NCBI GenBank assembly: GCA_025060325.1
Contig: JANXBW010000002.1
Coordinates: 62,001-126,000 of the forward strand
Direction of reading: 5' to 3'
Source of the DNA: Thermoguttaceae bacterium
Lineage (GTDB): Bacteria; Planctomycetota; Planctomycetia; Pirellulales; Thermoguttaceae
DNA length: 64,000 bases
In this document: one piece after another, positions 35,522 to 44,599 of the stretch
Position numbering within the stretch: position 1 is the stretch's first letter
How the letters are laid out: every line of letters begins with the position of its first letter
Translations under genes and position numbers: made by a program
Notes under the pieces: generated by a model
Told to the model about the DNA's origin: nothing
Databases searched by the model: none
The model's input: the letters and a program-made list of their open reading frames with translations, nothing else

Positions 35522-36895
35522 TCAGCCCATCCACCACCCAAAGGCCAGGCCAGCCGCTGCACTGAAAATAATCACCAACATCAAGAAGACCGCTGTTTTT
35601 TTCGCCCCCCAAACTGTGTAAATTACAGCCAACCCGGGTAGCGAAACCGCAGGCCCTGCTAGCAAAAGGCTAAGCGCTGGTCCTTGCCCCATTCCGAGTC
35701 CAAGTAGCGCCTCAACGATAGGAATCTCGGTCAAAGTCGCAAAATACCATGCCGCACCGGTAACCGCGGCGACCAAATTGGACCGGAGGCTCTCCCCTCC
35801 CACAAGTTCGGCAACAACCTGCTCGGGCAAAAGGGTGCTCACAATTCCAGTGACAAATACCCCCGCAAAAAGAAGTGGTACAATTTGCTTTGTGAAGGAC
35901 CATGTTTCTAACATCCACGTTTTGAGTTCCGCTAATGGGTACCAGGAAAAGCTAAGTGTCAGCACAATGCCCAGCAACACCGCGGCCAAATAACCACGAT
36001 ATGCATGGACCGTAGCCGCCCATTGATAGCCGGGAGGGGTTACCCTCTCCAACGCCTCAACACTAGTTTTGTCGATGTCAAACTTCATCCCTTTTGGAAG
36101 ACCATCCGCCCGAGTTTCCAAGAGAACCCGATAGCTGCCGGCCGTCTCCACCAAGATGCTCACTGTTACTTCCGGCTGGTCAAGCTCCACGATGCTACCG
36201 TTGGTCAGGACAATCTGGGCTGGAGTACGCAAGACCATCTTCGTGAGGCTAGGACTCGGCCAGTCCATGAAAACAAGAAACGCAATCATTGCGGCAAGAA
36301 AAATTCCATCCTGCCACAGCTTTCGAGCCATGGGTGTTTGCGACGCATGGCCTGGCGGTAACTGGCCGGTTCGGGCCCTCTGTTCCCCGCGAAAAACCCA
36401 AGCCATCATCACCCCAATGAGCACGGCGAGAAGCACAGCCCCCAAGAATCTGCTTGCGCCCAAGGGGAAACCAAGCACACGAGCCGTCAACAGCACGGCC
36501 ATCACATTGATAGCCGGACCAGAATATAGAAACGCCGCAGCTGGGCCTAGACCGGCACCCACGCGATAGATAGCTGCAAACATCGGCAGCACACTACAGG
36601 AGCAAACTGCCAGGACCGTCCCAGCCACGGACGCCACGCAATAAGCCTTAACCGGACTCGCCTGTGGACCTAAGTGGCGGAGAACTGCCTCCTTACTTAG
36701 AAACGTAGTGATGGCACCTGCAATGAACATAGCCGGGATCACACACCCTAGCGTATGATTGCGGACATACCACTGAAGCAACAGGAATCCTTCCATCACC
36801 GCGAGCAGCACCCGCGGCGATTGGAAGTCCACGAAATATGCAATAAAGATAAGCAACACCAGGCCTACAAGTTTCATCCAATCTTTTCGCTGCAT
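35522..36895 (-). CDS. DUF318/ArsP-type permease
   Basis: A 457-residue permease of the DUF318 (YraQ/ArsP) family with about eight membrane helices in two halves. The first half carries VLAVCSCSVLPMFAAIYRVG, the vicinal-cysteine motif typical of the family, then GPAAAFLYSGPAINVMAVLL. The second has YFATLTEIPIVEALLGLGMG and SLLLAGPAVSLPGLAVIYTV. Between the halves lies a soluble segment of about 90 residues (VTVSILVETAGSYRVLLETR) predicted outside the membrane. The arsR-type regulator is encoded 307 bp upstream on the same strand, so expression probably responds to a metal(loid). Substrate uncertain: organoarsenical or other thiol-reactive ion export is the family precedent. Confidence 0.82.
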   Translation of the reverse strand: MQRKDWMKLVGLVLLIFIAYFVDFQSPRVLLAVMEGFLLLQWYVRNHTLGCVIPAMFIAGAITTFLSKEAVLRHLGPQASPVKAYCVASVAGTVLAVCSCSVLPMFAAIYRVGAGLGPAAAFLYSGPAINVMAVLLTARVLGFPLGASRFLGAVLLAVLIGVMMAWVFRGEQRARTGQLPPGHASQTPMARKLWQDGIFLAAMIAFLVFMDWPSPSLTKMVLRTPAQIVLTNGSIVELDQPEVTVSILVETAGSYRVLLETRADGLPKGMKFDIDKTSVEALERVTPPGYQWAATVHAYRGYLAAVLLGIVLTLSFSWYPLAELKTWMLETWSFTKQIVPLLFAGVFVTGIVSTLLPEQVVAELVGGESLRSNLVAAVTGAAWYFATLTEIPIVEALLGLGMGQGPALSLLLAGPAVSLPGLAVIYTVWGAKKTAVFLMLVIIFSAAAGLAFGWWMG

Positions 36896-37202
36896 CGAGA
36901 GTTGATTCCCTTCTAAGCTGTGCCCTCAAGATGTCAGAAAGCTTATCGCTTGGAATGCCCGAAGCTGGTGCCCCCGGCCCAAGTTACGTGCCACCGGGGT
37001 GGTTAAGCCGGCGGTGGATTAAGTAGGTACTAATACGCAAGACGCTATCCGAATTGCATCGACCGCCGTTCGCCCTCCCCAAAACCCTTCTAGCCGTTTA
37101 TGGAACAAAGGGACCAGATGCCAACCCCTACCGCCTATCCCACGCCCGCAAACCCACGGGTTAGCCCCCTAGCTTGTGCGAAGAATTGGACATTCCCTCG
37201 CC
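36896..37202. other. arsR-permease spacer
   Basis: A 307-bp gap with no gene. Either the permease has its own promoter here or both genes share a long transcript. No clear dyad operator found. Confidence 0.35.
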
Positions 37203-37526
37203 TCAGCGCAAACTCGACAACTTAGCCTGCAGGGATTGCTCAATTGTCCGGCCGATGCATTCCAATAGTTCCACGACGCAAGGGGTGCGCAATTTGTGAA
37301 AAATCATCTGACCTCTTTTTTGTTCCTCCAAGATTCCCACCCGCTTTAACACCGAAAGATGCCGGGACACAGTAGACATGTCGGCCCCCAAGGCCGCCGC
37401 TAATTCGCAAACACATTTCTGGCTACCGTTGGCCAATTGAAAAACGATGTACAGCCGGCTGGGGTGCCCCAACGCCCGGAGCACCTCCGCTTGAGCGGCA
37501 CATTTGGCGTAAAGCTTTTCATCCAT
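37203..37526 (-). CDS. arsR: ArsR/SmtB-family metal(loid)-responsive repressor
   Basis: A 107-residue winged-helix repressor. The sensor motif KCVCELAAALGADMSTVSRH holds two cysteines of the arsenic-type alpha-3 site (CVC), without the third cysteine of E. coli ArsR, running into the DNA-recognition helix (STVSRHLSVLKRVGILEEQK). PCVVELLEC adds further cysteines near the C-terminus. The start at 37526 is chosen because GGAG lies nine bases ahead; the frame extends to 37598. It probably represses the downstream permease and itself, releasing DNA on binding a thiophilic ion. Confidence 0.88.
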   Translation of the reverse strand: MDEKLYAKCAAQAEVLRALGHPSRLYIVFQLANGSQKCVCELAAALGADMSTVSRHLSVLKRVGILEEQKRGQMIFHKLRTPCVVELLECIGRTIEQSLQAKLSSLR

Positions 37527-38282
37527 GCCAGGACTCCGCCCTGCGCGCACAGACCCGGGGTTCTCAAGAGATTCACAGGATGCAGCTCCTTCCACCATCG
37601 TCCAACCAAAATGGGTCTCGACCTACGAGCAAAACTACTAGGTGCTTCTGGGGCGCCCTTTCAGGTACCGCCCCCTCCCCCAGAGGCTTCTGCTACGGGA
37701 CACTTCTAAACGGAAAATTCACGGAGCTACCAGTCGGGGAGAGGCGCACCACCTGACTGAGTGCCCTACGGAATCCGAGCGGTAATTGGTCGAAGTTGCT
37801 TTCTTGCAAAATAAAGCAACCAAGCAAATAAGGTCAATAGGTAAGGGTGCGAGATGAGTTGAAAAGCCGGGCCAAGTATGTCATGTGGGTCGCTCTAGCG
37901 ATCAAACATCACTTTATTGATCAATATATTTTAGTTGCGAGTGGGTCCCAGTTCGCGGCTCAGGTTTCGACTTCGCGGACTTGATCTGGTGATGCCTTCC
38001 AATCCGGGCTGCGAGCGTGTTGAGCCCGATCGGAGGAAGCTACCCATGGCTTTCAAGATACGGCCGCTTTTGGCCCGGCGATAATGCCCGCTTCGGCAGT
38101 CAGTGGTATCCTTTGGGGAAGGTGACGCTGCATGACCCTCAACGTGAGGTATTTCCTGGCGCTTTTCGAAAGCTCGATCGTTTGGGAGGACTGACTGGCT
38201 AAGTCGAAAGTGTTGACTTAGCCAGCCTGTTCTTAGCACGCACCAAATGGCGGTATAGAGCTTTGCTCGAGGAATTTACCGG
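37527..38282. other. divergent spacer arsR-aroA, contains a clean dyad
   Basis: About 755 bp with no gene seen on either strand. Frames at 37931-38239 overlap in both directions and look like shadows. The dyad at 38195-38225 lies just before aroA. Confidence 0.45.
38195..38225 (+). repeat. perfect 11-bp inverted repeat upstream of aroA
   Basis: CTGGCTAAGTC (38195-38205) and GACTTAGCCAG (38215-38225) are perfect inverted repeats around a 9-nt centre, 57 bp before the aroA ATG. No T-run follows, so a leader hairpin or a repressor operator is as likely as a terminator. Confidence 0.5.
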
Positions 38283-39581
38283 ATGGCTGCGGAGAAGATC
38301 GTCCTAACTCCCGTGGGAGCGTTTGAAGGCAGCATTCGGCCCCCGGGGTCTAAAAGCATCACCAACCGAGCGCTAGTTTGTGCGGCTCTCGGAGCGGGCG
38401 AGTCCATTCTCAATAACGCGCTCTTTAGCGAAGACACCGAGGTGATGATTTCGTGCCTCCAAAGGCTAGGCATCACCGTTGAGCCGGCCCAGGCGGAGAA
38501 AACCATCCGGGTCGTGGGAGGTGGTGGCAAAATTCCTGCTAGTTCGGCAGAACTTTACACGGCCAATAGCGGAACGACGATGCGCTTCCTAACCGCCATG
38601 GTCGCGTTAGGGAGAGGGGTCTACCGCCTTGATGGCAATCCGCGGATGCGGGAGCGGCCTATCGAAGACCTCTTAACTGCACTAAGAGCCTTGGGTGTCG
38701 AGGCCTTCTCCGAAAAGGGGGACGGCTGCCCCCCGGTGGTTGTGCGCTCTACCGGCGAATTCGGCGGGGACTCGGAGGTCTCTGGGGAAATCTCAAGCCA
38801 ATTCCTAAGTGGACTATTGATGGCCATGCCGTGCGCGCCTCGGCCGGTTACAGTCCGCGTTCGCGGGCGGCTGGTTTCTAGGCCATATGTGGAAATGACC
38901 CTCGCAGTGATGGAGGCCTTTGGCATCCGGTTGGAGAGGGAGGACCTCGTGCGTTTTTCTACGCCGGGGAGACAAAAGTACACCGCCCGGCCTTACTGGA
39001 TCGAACCAGACGCCTCGGCGGCTAGCTACTTCTTTGGGGCGGCAGCCGTTACCGGCGGAAAAGTCACCGTGGAGGGACTTGGCCGGTATAGCCTTCAAGG
39101 CGACGTGCAGTTTTGCCATTGTTTAGAACAAATGGGTTGTAAAGTGACGTGGGGCACGGAGCAAATTACGGTCTGTGGTGGTAAACTCCGGGGCATTGAC
39201 GTGGACATGAACGCTATTAGCGATACGGTCCCCACGTTAGGTGTAGTGGCGCTTTTTGCCGAGGGTCCCACCACCATCCGCGGGGTGGCTCACATTCGCC
39301 ATAAAGAAACCGATCGAATCGCGGCTTTGGCTGCGGAGTTAAGTAAGATGGGGGCAGAGGTTGAAGAATTTCCCGACGGTCTGCGCATTGTCCCGCGAGA
39401 ACCGCATCCGGCTGAAATTGAAACGTACAACGACCATCGGATGGCGATGAGCTTCAGCCTCGCGGCTCTGAAAGTCCCAGGCGTAATAATTCGCGACCCA
39501 GCATGCACGGCTAAGACATATCCGGAATTCTTCCACGACTTGTCAACACTGACCGGTACGAAGTGGCAGGTGATCAGTTAA
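38283..39581 (+). CDS. aroA: 3-phosphoshikimate 1-carboxyvinyltransferase (EPSP synthase)
   Basis: Transfers enolpyruvate from PEP to shikimate-3-phosphate in the shikimate pathway, cytoplasmic. 432 residues. Family motifs in order: PPGSKSITNRALVCAALGAG (substrate-binding Lys/Ser), YTANSGTTMRFLTA (PEP loop), LDGNPRMRERPIEDLL, GEISSQFLSGLLMAMP, IEPDASAASYFFGAAAV, and near the end HKETDRIAALAAELSKMG with ETYNDHRMAMSFSLAAL. Nothing is missing. GAGGAATTT lies before the ATG. It stands alone, not with other aro genes, and is preceded by the dyad at 38195-38225. Confidence 0.96.
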   Translation: MAAEKIVLTPVGAFEGSIRPPGSKSITNRALVCAALGAGESILNNALFSEDTEVMISCLQRLGITVEPAQAEKTIRVVGGGGKIPASSAELYTANSGTTMRFLTAMVALGRGVYRLDGNPRMRERPIEDLLTALRALGVEAFSEKGDGCPPVVVRSTGEFGGDSEVSGEISSQFLSGLLMAMPCAPRPVTVRVRGRLVSRPYVEMTLAVMEAFGIRLEREDLVRFSTPGRQKYTARPYWIEPDASAASYFFGAAAVTGGKVTVEGLGRYSLQGDVQFCHCLEQMGCKVTWGTEQITVCGGKLRGIDVDMNAISDTVPTLGVVALFAEGPTTIRGVAHIRHKETDRIAALAAELSKMGAEVEEFPDGLRIVPREPHPAEIETYNDHRMAMSFSLAALKVPGVIIRDPACTAKTYPEFFHDLSTLTGTKWQVIS

Positions 39582-39704
39582 TTTCATCCGGACATCAACC
39601 CACAGGATCGCTAAATTTCCCACTTGTTGGTAACAACAACCTAAATCCTAAGGTCAACGTTTTGCGTGCTCGCCCCGCAAGGCGTTCGTCCGGAAGAGAT
39701 AAGA

Positions 39705-39908
39705 TCAGGCGGTTGCTTCGGCAACCCTGCTTTCCAGCCAGGGCTTTTGCTCGAGGCGAACTCTAAAGACCCGAGCTGTGGTGCTTGGAGGGAATGTAGC
39801 GGGCTTGAAAGTGGTTTGACAACTCGGGCAGCGCAACACTGCCTCGGCGTACTCCACCAGCACGATTAGTCGGCGTCCACAAATGCGGCAACTATAGATG
39901 AAAAACAC
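39705..39908 (-). CDS. small zinc-ribbon protein
   Basis: A 67-residue protein with a four-cysteine ribbon: YSCRICGRRLIVLVEYAEAV and then LRCPSCQTTFKP, spacing C-x2-C-x16-C-x2-C. The GTG start at 39908 is preceded by a purine-rich GGGGGCTAAG. The C-terminal half (FRVRLEQKPWLESR) is basic. Similar short zinc ribbons occur singly in planctomycete genomes with no assigned role; a nucleic-acid or protein contact is a guess. It is convergent with aroA. Confidence 0.6.
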   Translation of the reverse strand: MFFIYSCRICGRRLIVLVEYAEAVLRCPSCQTTFKPATFPPSTTARVFRVRLEQKPWLESRVAEATA

Positions 39909-40685
39909 CTTAGCCCCCTAGTAAACACTTGATGTCCGCGATGCGGATCGACCTTCTTTCCAGCTTGCTAAGCGGCTACCAATTAAGAAGTGCCCGAAGG
40001 CTGTCTCCCTACCGACGCGGCGGGCCGGAAGAGGCTCCCAATTTCACCGCGCTTGGTGCGTCCCTGACACAAACCCGATGCGCCCGCAAACCGGTGTTAT
40101 TTGCCACAGGCTAACTCGTCCCAACTAGTAGTCCGAGCAGCCCATAATCGCTGCGAATTAAGCAGAAAAAGCTCATCAAAAGGCTCGAACGATTTCGTGG
40201 CCTACGTCGGCCCGACCTGTGAAAGGCCTCGAACATCCCAAAGAACTAAGACTGCCATCAAAAAAATAGCACACGAAATTGACCCCACCCGTACAAGATC
40301 GGGCAAAAAAACGGTCTACCGGTTACCCGACGCGGAGCCCCAACCTCGCCCCGAACTGGGCAGGCCGGCCGCCCAGATTGGGCGCGATTGACAGCAACCC
40401 CTAACCAACCCCCGCATCCGAACCTAAAGTTCGCTCTCCGGCATAACACTACCTAATGTCCGCAACTCGGCGGGCTTCCGTCTGCCCGAACACAGGACGG
40501 CCTCCATCCTGAATAGCTTACTGCCCGGGGGTTTGCCTCAGGTCCCGGAGGGTGGTATGCTTTAACCTTCCCCCGCTTGGTACCGTTTTGCAATACGAGA
40601 CCTCAATGAAAGCCCTATCAGAAATTCGCTCAACTCCGATGCGCCAAGCAGGTTAACCTAATGTGAATCCAAGGGGATCGTAGCC
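39909..40685. other. spacer upstream of LRR gene, nothing recognised
   Basis: Nearly 780 bp with only shadow-like frames; probably carries the LRR gene's promoter, which I could not place. Confidence 0.4.
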
Positions 40686-42152
40686 GTGAAAATGTTCGCA
40701 TGTCATCTCCGTCAAGGCGACGGGATCCGACTTAACGCAAGAGCAGTTGAGGAAGCCGACCTGGGCGGCGGGGGCCTGCGCTTCGAAGCGGTTCTAGCGT
40801 TTACGGTTTCGCTTCTAGTGTTCCAAACTGGTTGTCCGCAAAAGCAGCAGCCTGCCGCTCCCCCGCCGGCGCCCGTGGTGACGCTGCCCCCCGAGGGAGT
40901 CAAACCGCCGGAGCCCCCGGCAAAGGTCCCCGCAGAAACGCCCGAGAAGCCCCCTAAGCTTGACCCGGTCGTGGCAAAAGTCATCGAGCGGGTCCAAGCG
41001 ATTGGCGGAACATTCGAAGTTGACAAGAAAACAGGTCAACTTCGAATGATCGATCTTCATTCGCGGCAGCTCCCTGCCAAGGATGAGGATCTCGAGCTGA
41101 TCGCTACTTTGCCCACGCTCGAGCGGCTCTATCTCTTCGGGGCCGAGATTCACGATGTCGGAATCAAAGCGCTTGCCAAATTAAGTGATCTCCGAGAGCT
41201 GACACTTGAAAACACAGAAATAACATTGGAGGGCGTCAAGTCTCTTGCGAGTTTGCAGAAGCTTGAAAGTCTTAACCTCCGGCGCAGCACGTATTTGGAC
41301 GATCAGGCACTTCAAGTGATCGGCCAGATGAAGTCGCTTAAGCGTCTTTTCTTGCTTTACAACAACTTCACAAGCGCGGGAATGGCCCACCTCGCCGGCC
41401 TGGAAGATTTGGAGCTTTTGGACCTCCGCGGTTGTTTACAGGTGGGTGACGACGGCATCGAAAAGCTAAAGCCTTTAAAAAAGCTGCGTATTCTTCGCCT
41501 ACGAAGTTACGCTGTGACCGATGCGGGGCTAGCTCATTTGAAAGAGTTTCCTAACCTTCGGGTGCTAGCATTAGAAGATTGCGGGATCACTGATTTCGGC
41601 CTCACTCACCTACGCGATTTGCCGCTTGAAAGTCTGACCGTCATGCGGTGCAACTTGACCGATGCGGCTTTAGAGCATGTCGCCGGTATGGGGAAGCTTC
41701 GTGAACTTGTCATTCGCGATAATTTCATCACCAGTGCTGGTTTGGTTCATTTACGCGATTTAAAAGGACTGAGAATCCTGGATCTAAGTGAGCTAACCGG
41801 GGTTGATGATAAAGGAATAGAACACGTTGCGGGCTTGGCCAACTTGGAAAACCTCGACCTCTGGAATACGCGGATTACCGACGCAGCGACCCCCTATCTG
41901 GCCAAATTGACCAACTTGCGGTGGCTCAGTTTGAAGAATACGCAAATTACGGACGAAGGAGTTGCGCAATTAGCAGGTCTTGCGCGGTTGGAATATCTCG
42001 ATTTGGAGAACACGGACGTTTCGGACAAGGCAATCCCCAGCTTGGCTAAGCTGAGCGCGCTTCGGGAACTCAACGTCAAGCTCACGGCCATGACCCCGGA
42101 CGGGGTCAAGCAGCTTCAGGCCTTGTTGCCGAAAGCCAGGCTGGTTTTCTAA
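40686..42152 (+). CDS. leucine-rich-repeat lipoprotein
   Basis: A 488-residue protein. The hydrophobic segment EAVLAFTVSLLVFQTGC ends in a cysteine suited to lipid attachment, followed by a Pro-rich spacer (residues 55-95) and about twelve LRR units of 23-24 residues. Example units are LSDLRELTLENTEITLEGVK, LANLENLDLWNTRITDAATP and LTNLRWLSLKNTQITDEGVA. The regular TxITDxGL pattern is that of cysteine-containing/RI-like planctomycete LRR proteins. Start either GTG 40686 or ATG 40692; both give a long N-region before the helix. Likely on the periplasmic or outer surface as a binding protein; ligand unknown. Confidence 0.8.
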   Translation: MKMFACHLRQGDGIRLNARAVEEADLGGGGLRFEAVLAFTVSLLVFQTGCPQKQQPAAPPPAPVVTLPPEGVKPPEPPAKVPAETPEKPPKLDPVVAKVIERVQAIGGTFEVDKKTGQLRMIDLHSRQLPAKDEDLELIATLPTLERLYLFGAEIHDVGIKALAKLSDLRELTLENTEITLEGVKSLASLQKLESLNLRRSTYLDDQALQVIGQMKSLKRLFLLYNNFTSAGMAHLAGLEDLELLDLRGCLQVGDDGIEKLKPLKKLRILRLRSYAVTDAGLAHLKEFPNLRVLALEDCGITDFGLTHLRDLPLESLTVMRCNLTDAALEHVAGMGKLRELVIRDNFITSAGLVHLRDLKGLRILDLSELTGVDDKGIEHVAGLANLENLDLWNTRITDAATPYLAKLTNLRWLSLKNTQITDEGVAQLAGLARLEYLDLENTDVSDKAIPSLAKLSALRELNVKLTAMTPDGVKQLQALLPKARLVF

Positions 42153-42171
42153 GGAATTGCTTTAATCCGGG

Positions 42172-42203
42172 GCACACGCTCCCGGGGGATTTCCTGCGTG
42201 TGC
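42172..42203. repeat. inverted repeat between convergent genes
   Basis: GCACACGC (42172-42179) and GCGTGTGC (42196-42203) form a perfect 8-bp dyad with a 16-nt centre, 20 bp after the LRR stop and 85 bp from the convergent methyltransferase stop. It may act as a bidirectional terminator, though no T-run follows. Confidence 0.35.
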
Positions 42204-42287
42204 ATGGCATATCCACGAAGGTAGACTTGATCCGGGCGTTAGGCGTGCACTTGTCCACGAAAAGAAGGTTGCCCTTCTGTGGTTACC

Positions 42288-43184
42288 CTAGTTTCGAGGG
42301 GCGGCCAGCGCGACGATTTGGTTCCCATCGATTAGCCTAAGAAATCGTAAACAAATTAGTGGGGGGCGTAGGAGCGCGCGGCTGACCCGGCTACGAATGA
42401 CCTGCCGCATTGTCGCCCGCGGGACCCAATTCGCTTTTACGACCACCGGCCGAAAACCTGCAAGAGTAAGTACTTTGCGCAAAGCTTTCCGCGAAAAGAA
42501 ATGGAGATGAACAGGTGGCCAGGTTTCCGGCCGGGGGTCTAGGAAGACAAAAGGATCATTCAAATTGGGGACCGAAAGAAACAAATATCCACTCGGCTCA
42601 AGCACCCCCCGCAGCACCTGCAGGAACTGGACTGGATCTGGGACATGTTCCAAGACTTCGAAAGCCGTGACCATATCAAACCGCCGCTCCGGGTGATGGC
42701 TCGCGTATGCAGCTAGATCGCCGCAAAATATTCGGACTCCGGATCGCTGACCGACCGCTGCGGCAACGGCAGAAATTTCTACCCCTTCTGCGTGCCAACT
42801 CTTTCGGCCTGCAAGTCTCAGAAATCTTCCCGCCCCGCAGCCGACTTCAAGGAGCCGGCCTTTGCCGATCGGCAAGGGAAACAACCGGAAAAAAACCTTC
42901 TCGGCAAAACCCAAGCGGTCAGGTCGGCCATCCTTGGACGCTTGCTCGAGAAGCTCAAGGTACTCCTGCGATGAGCTGTAAAGCTTTTCGTACAGATCCT
43001 TTAAATTGCCGTGCCCAGGTATTTCGTCGACAGTTGCGAAACAATAATCGCAGGCCTGGCAATTCCAGATCGGTATGCTTCGATAGCAAACTCGAACGGT
43101 TTTTACGATCGCTCGGCAGATTGGGCAGGAAACTGGCGACGCATCCTTGCTAAGCGGCTGGGCAACAAGCTGTGGTCCTTCCAT
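42288..43184 (-). CDS. class I SAM-dependent methyltransferase with N-terminal zinc ribbon
   Basis: A 298-residue protein. The N-terminus has paired cysteines (SCPICRA and WNCQACDYCFAT) forming a probable zinc ribbon. The methyltransferase domain follows with motif I LLEVGCGAGRFLRLAG near residue 113, DLAAYASHHPERRFDMVTAF, motif III EVLEHVPDPVQFLQVLRGVL and SGYLFLSVPNLNDPF. This ribbon plus Methyltransf_23-type layout is common in surface-polysaccharide or natural-product loci. The substrate is not evident. It is encoded just upstream of, and divergent in function from, its minus-strand neighbours pyrC-pyrB. Confidence 0.78.
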   Translation of the reverse strand: MEGPQLVAQPLSKDASPVSCPICRAIVKTVRVCYRSIPIWNCQACDYCFATVDEIPGHGNLKDLYEKLYSSSQEYLELLEQASKDGRPDRLGFAEKVFFRLFPLPIGKGRLLEVGCGAGRFLRLAGRKSWHAEGVEISAVAAAVGQRSGVRIFCGDLAAYASHHPERRFDMVTAFEVLEHVPDPVQFLQVLRGVLEPSGYLFLSVPNLNDPFVFLDPRPETWPPVHLHFFSRKALRKVLTLAGFRPVVVKANWVPRATMRQVIRSRVSRALLRPPLICLRFLRLIDGNQIVALAAPRN

Positions 43185-43239
43185 GACTTCGCCTTAGGAC
43201 TAGTTCGAAAAATCAACTAAACCTTCGCCTACGGGAAAA

Positions 43240-44520
43240 TTAACGTCGAAACTTCACTCGGCCGCCTACGATCACTGTGACCGCTCGGCCTTTCATGTGC
43301 CACCCGGCAAAGGCGGTGTTTTTACTTTTGGACAAAAGCTCTTCTGGTTCGACTTGCCAGCGAAGTTCAGGGTCGATTATGGTGACATCCGCGTCAGCGC
43401 CCGGGGCCAAGGTGCCCTTGTTAAGGCCAAGGATCCGTGCCGGGTTAACCGTCATCTTTTCAATTGCCTGCGACCAGGTCAGATGTCCCGGCTCAATAAG
43501 CCGCATGATAACAAGGCTAAGTGTCGTCTCCAAGCCGACAACGCCAAATGGTGCCCGATCTAGTTCCTGCAGCTTTTTCTCCTTGGCATGGGGGGCATGG
43601 TCGCTGGCGATAACATCAATAGTTCCGTCGACAAGTCCCTCGATTAAAGCGTCAACATGCTCTCGTGACCGTAACGGCGGATTGACCTTGAAATTGGAAT
43701 CAAAACTTCGCAAGGCCTCATCGGTCAGGGTAAAGTGATGGGGCGTCACCTCGGCTGTCACGCGCACCCCCCGCGCTTTGGCCCGGCGGATGGCCTGCAC
43801 ACTCCCCATCGTGGATACATGCATGACGTGTAAACGCCCGCCGGTGCTCTCCGCAAGAGCGATGTCTCGAGCGACCATCGCGTCCTCCGCGGCCGCGGGC
43901 ATCCCCTGCAAGCCAAGGATTAAAGAAACCAACCCTTCGTGCATAACGCCACCGGCGGTCAGTTCGGGAATCTCGGCATGGCTGAGAATCGGCTTGTCGA
44001 ACATGAGACAATACTGAAAAGCCCGTCGCATCAGATCAGCGTTAGCAATCGGCGAGCCATCGTCGCTAAACGCTACCGCACCTGCTTCCACTAATTGTCC
44101 GATCTCAGCCAGCTCCTTCCCCTCGCGGTTCTTGCTAACACAAGCAATAACTGCCACATGGCAATGGTCGGCGCGAGCCGCCCGCTCAAAAACAAAATGC
44201 ACCGCCGCTTGCGTGTCGATGGGAGGGTCGGTGTTTGGACAACAGGCTACCGTGGTAAAGCCCCCGGATAAGGCTGCCAGCGTGCCGGTGGCGATAGTTT
44301 CGTCCTCTTCACCGCCCGGCTCCCGCAGATGAACATGCATATCGATCAATCCCGGGCAAACGATCTTCCCGGTGGCATTGATCGTTTCTTCATCCCCTCG
44401 GGGGACGGCATCTAACCCTACGATCTTCCCATCCTCGATAAGTAAATTGGTAACGCGATCGACTTGTTGGCTTGGGTCGATAACTCGACCACCAACGATG
44501 ATCAATCGTCCCATCGGCAC
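43240..44520 (-). CDS. pyrC: dihydroorotase, class I
   Basis: Zinc amidohydrolase closing carbamoyl aspartate to dihydroorotate in pyrimidine synthesis. 426 residues with the metal motif DMHVHLREPGGEEDETIATG, the bridging-aspartate segment AVAFSDDGSPIANADL (class I enzymes use Asp rather than carboxylated Lys here), HVMHVSTMGSVQAIRRAK, EVTPHHFTL and the catalytic SDHAPHAKEKK. The C-terminal beta domain (LAPGADADVTIIDP) is present. It follows pyrB by 79 bp on the same strand. Class I dihydroorotases can form a joint complex with aspartate transcarbamoylase, which suits this pairing. Confidence 0.96.
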   Translation of the reverse strand: MPMGRLIIVGGRVIDPSQQVDRVTNLLIEDGKIVGLDAVPRGDEETINATGKIVCPGLIDMHVHLREPGGEEDETIATGTLAALSGGFTTVACCPNTDPPIDTQAAVHFVFERAARADHCHVAVIACVSKNREGKELAEIGQLVEAGAVAFSDDGSPIANADLMRRAFQYCLMFDKPILSHAEIPELTAGGVMHEGLVSLILGLQGMPAAAEDAMVARDIALAESTGGRLHVMHVSTMGSVQAIRRAKARGVRVTAEVTPHHFTLTDEALRSFDSNFKVNPPLRSREHVDALIEGLVDGTIDVIASDHAPHAKEKKLQELDRAPFGVVGLETTLSLVIMRLIEPGHLTWSQAIEKMTVNPARILGLNKGTLAPGADADVTIIDPELRWQVEPEELLSKSKNTAFAGWHMKGRAVTVIVGGRVKFRR

Positions 44521-44599
44521 TTAGTCCCGGTTGTTTACAAATGGATCAGTTCCTCTAGAAACCGGCCGTGTCAAACCGACAACTGCACACCCGTGGGGA

